This document shows positions 22,799 to 24,653 of a stretch of DNA of 24,653 nucleotides, piece after piece (position 1 is the stretch's first letter; each line of letters begins with the position of its first letter). This stretch comes from Gemmatimonas sp. UBA7669. GTDB taxonomy: Bacteria > Gemmatimonadota > Gemmatimonadetes > Gemmatimonadales > Gemmatimonadaceae. The stretch spans positions 1 to 24,653 of the forward strand of contig NZ_DLHL01000049.1 in NCBI RefSeq assembly GCF_002483225.1, in the 5' to 3' direction. The notes beneath the pieces are model-generated. The model saw only the letters and a program-made list of their open reading frames with translations, was not told where the DNA came from and did no database searches. The position numbers and the translations under genes are program-made.

Positions 22799-24473
22799 CT
22801 GGCATCACCGTCGCGAGGCACTCGCGAATCAGACTCGAAAGTCGCTCCGACTCCCGGAGTTGTTCGTCGAGAGTCGCTAACAGCTCTGGGAAACGATCCT
22901 CAAATGGAACTTCGTCGTCGTCGGTACCAATGTTTCCCACATACCGCCCCGGCGTCAGTGCGTATCCATGTCCCCGCACCTCGTCGAGCGAGGCCACCCG
23001 ACAGAACCCCGGCGCTGCCTCCGGTGCGCCGGTCCGACGAAACTCGCGATACACGGCCGCAATGCGCTCGATTTCCTCGTCGGTCAGTTGCTTCTGCTTG
23101 CGCGACCCTGGCATCAGTGCACCGAGCTTCTTCCCGTCGATGAACAGGATTTCGCCCTCTCGATTACGGAAGCCGTTCCCGCCCTTGCGACTCTTCGAAA
23201 GGAACCACAGCGCACACGGAATCTGGGTGTTCGCGAACAGCTGGCCCGTGAGCTGAACCACGCAGTCCACGTAGCCGCCCTCCACCAAGGCCTTCCGCAC
23301 GGCGAGGCGCGCAATTTCCGATGTGGAAAGCTCGCCCGTTGCCATCACGAATCCCGCCGAACCGCCCTCCTTGAGGTGGTGGAGGAAGTGCAACATCCAC
23401 ATGCTGTTCGCGTTCTTCGCCGCGAGCGGCAGTCGCTCGCCATCCACCACGAGTCGCGGATCGTCAGGCGCGATGCGCTGCGCGCCCCAGCCGTTCTCTC
23501 CCTTGGCGCCGTCGTTGAACGGCGGGTTGGCGAGGATGTAGTCGGCCTTAAGCGTCGCGTGCTGGTCGTTGTCGTAGGAGCTTCCGAGCTTCACGTTTCC
23601 GTCCAGCCCGTGGATGAACAGGTTCATGCGGCAGAGCCGGTAGGTGAACTCCTTGTATTCCTGCCCCGCGAACGACAGTTGATGACTGTGCTTCGTGAAC
23701 AGATCCGACTGCACGAACATGCCGCCCGACCCGCAGCAAGGGTCGTACACCACGCCACGCTCCGGTTCGAGCATGGCCACCAGGGTCTTCACGATGCTGG
23801 CCGGCGTGAAGTACTCGCCGCCGCGTTTGCCTTCGCTGCTCGCAAATTCTCCAATGAAATACTCGTAGATCCGGCCGAGCAGGTCCTCGCCGCCGTGGTC
23901 CTGTCGGAACACCTCACGGGAGAAGAGTGAGATCAGTCCCGCGAGATGCTCGGCTTCCATGTTGGAGCCCCCGTAGATGCGCGGCAGGAGGCCTCGCAAT
24001 TTGTCGGGGTAGGTTGTCTCGAGGAGTTCGAGCGCGTCGTCTACGATGCGCTTGATTTCCGGGTTCCGCGCATTGGCGACGAGATACTCCCAGCTCGCCT
24101 TCGGCGGCACCACAAACGCGCCAGCGCTCCGGTACTCGTCGGCGTCCTCAAGGATGCGCGCGGCCGCCTCGGCGTTGGTGGTGTAGTACTCGCTCTTGGG
24201 CTCAGCGATCAGCCGGCGCAGCTCTTCCCGGCGCTTCTCGAAACGCAGTGAAAGAAAGCGCAGGAAGATGATGGGCAGGACGTAGCGCTTGTAATCGGGC
24301 GGTTCGATGGCGCCGCGGAGAGAAACGGCGGCCTGCCAGAGGTCTTGTGTGAGCGTGGCGAGGCCGCTTCCCGGTTGATCCGTGGTCGGGGCGGCTGAAC
24401 GGCGCTTGGCGCGAGGAGGCACAGTACAAGGGAAGGGCGGGAATGACTGCGTGTGCTGAGCAAACCACAACAT
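22791..24473 (-). CDS. hsdM: HsdM, type I restriction-modification N6-adenine methyltransferase
   Basis: A 560-residue methylase subunit that transfers a methyl group from AdoMet to adenine in the target set by HsdS. The helical HsdM_N domain spans about 40-190 (LTQDLWQAAVSLRGAIEPPD). The N6_Mtase core has GEYFTPASIVKTLV, motif I DPCCGSGGMF at 244-253 (AdoMet binding), and motif IV NPPF at 316-319 (adenine catalysis). Later segments include NANSMWMLHFLHHL and GRYVGN near the C-terminus. The reading frame starts at ATG 24473, but the first conserved residues begin near 39. A GTG at 24422 giving VPPRAKRRSAAP is a plausible alternative. It is the first gene of the locus, co-transcribed with hsdS and the ATP-binding protein gene. 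Active-site motifs are intact. Confidence 0.92.
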   Translation of the reverse strand: MLWFAQHTQSFPPFPCTVPPRAKRRSAAPTTDQPGSGLATLTQDLWQAAVSLRGAIEPPDYKRYVLPIIFLRFLSLRFEKRREELRRLIAEPKSEYYTTNAEAAARILEDADEYRSAGAFVVPPKASWEYLVANARNPEIKRIVDDALELLETTYPDKLRGLLPRIYGGSNMEAEHLAGLISLFSREVFRQDHGGEDLLGRIYEYFIGEFASSEGKRGGEYFTPASIVKTLVAMLEPERGVVYDPCCGSGGMFVQSDLFTKHSHQLSFAGQEYKEFTYRLCRMNLFIHGLDGNVKLGSSYDNDQHATLKADYILANPPFNDGAKGENGWGAQRIAPDDPRLVVDGERLPLAAKNANSMWMLHFLHHLKEGGSAGFVMATGELSTSEIARLAVRKALVEGGYVDCVVQLTGQLFANTQIPCALWFLSKSRKGGNGFRNREGEILFIDGKKLGALMPGSRKQKQLTDEEIERIAAVYREFRRTGAPEAAPGFCRVASLDEVRGHGYALTPGRYVGNIGTDDDEVPFEDRFPELLATLDEQLRESERLSSLIRECLATVMPDD

Positions 24474-24653
24474 AGTGCGAAGCTCGCACGAGAGCGGCCC
24501 GTGGACATTCGTGCAATTGTTCGTCGTGGTGATGGCCTCCGCTCAGTGTCGCGCGCCGACAGGCGGCGTGTTCGAAAAGCGCAAAGACCTACTGGCCAAG
24601 TGATACCGGATAATCAATGGTCGGCTAAACAATGTCTAGTCCTGAAAAATGTC
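24474..24653 (-). promoter_or_regulatory. Non-coding region upstream of hsdM, presumed promoter
   Basis: No gene is recognised in these 180 nt. The outer 55 bases (about 24,600-24,653) are distinctly AT-richer than the rest, as expected of a promoter region. They include CGGCTAAA at 24622-24629, an 8-base core also found in the hsdR leader. No -35/-10 pair with proper spacing was found with confidence. The region may extend past the window edge. Confidence 0.3.

Noticed and set aside
24202..24516. 104-codon minus-strand frame overlapping the hsdM start
   Set aside because: Out of frame with hsdM, Arg/His/Pro-rich and without family features; shadow frame.

Overview
This is a high-GC bacterial window, about 60-75% G+C in the core genes. 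It has two unlike halves that meet at a hairpin near position 16,630. The left half (1-16,565) carries cell-envelope and type IV pilus genes of a diderm (LPS-type) bacterium. The combination of lptF-lptG, an MCE/MlaE lipid transport pair, a 2,194-residue SprA-like outer-membrane protein (SprA is typical of the Bacteroidota/FCB lineage), pilB-pilT-pilC and high GC best fits Gemmatimonadota (Gemmatimonas-like). That assignment is an inference from gene content; the window has no rRNA or other taxonomic marker.

Layout. On the minus strand, 4802 down to 187, lies a compact operon: lptF, lptG, mlaE-like permease, mlaD-like MCE protein. Adjacent genes overlap by 4 nt or sit 22 nt apart. LptF/LptG form the inner-membrane permease of the LPS exporter and MlaE/MlaD belong to the phospholipid trafficking system, so this is an outer-membrane lipid-asymmetry cluster. 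Neither ATPase (LptB or MlaF) is present in the window. Diverging from it on the plus strand is the very large sprA-like gene (4948-11532), then a small membrane-anchored ComEA-like helix-hairpin-helix protein, then pilB, pilT and pilC (extension ATPase, retraction ATPase, platform protein). ComEA plus the pilus motor suggests twitching and possibly DNA uptake. An 11-bp perfect hairpin ends this block.

The right half (16,651-24,473) is a minus-strand type I restriction-modification locus in transcription order hsdM, hsdS, AlbA_2/HATPase_c_4-type ATP-binding protein, hsdR. The first three genes overlap or nearly touch. hsdR follows after a 147-nt AT-richer leader with short direct repeats. The hsdS gene is visibly AT-richer than the housekeeping half, consistent with a transferred or recombining defence locus. 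The extra gene between hsdS and hsdR is the best candidate here for an incompletely described accessory defence function.

No tRNA, rRNA, CRISPR array, insertion sequence or integrase was recognised. The non-coding ends (1-186 and 24,474-24,653) hold a short hexanucleotide repeat and the presumed hsdM promoter region. No stretch over 300 bases lacks a gene.
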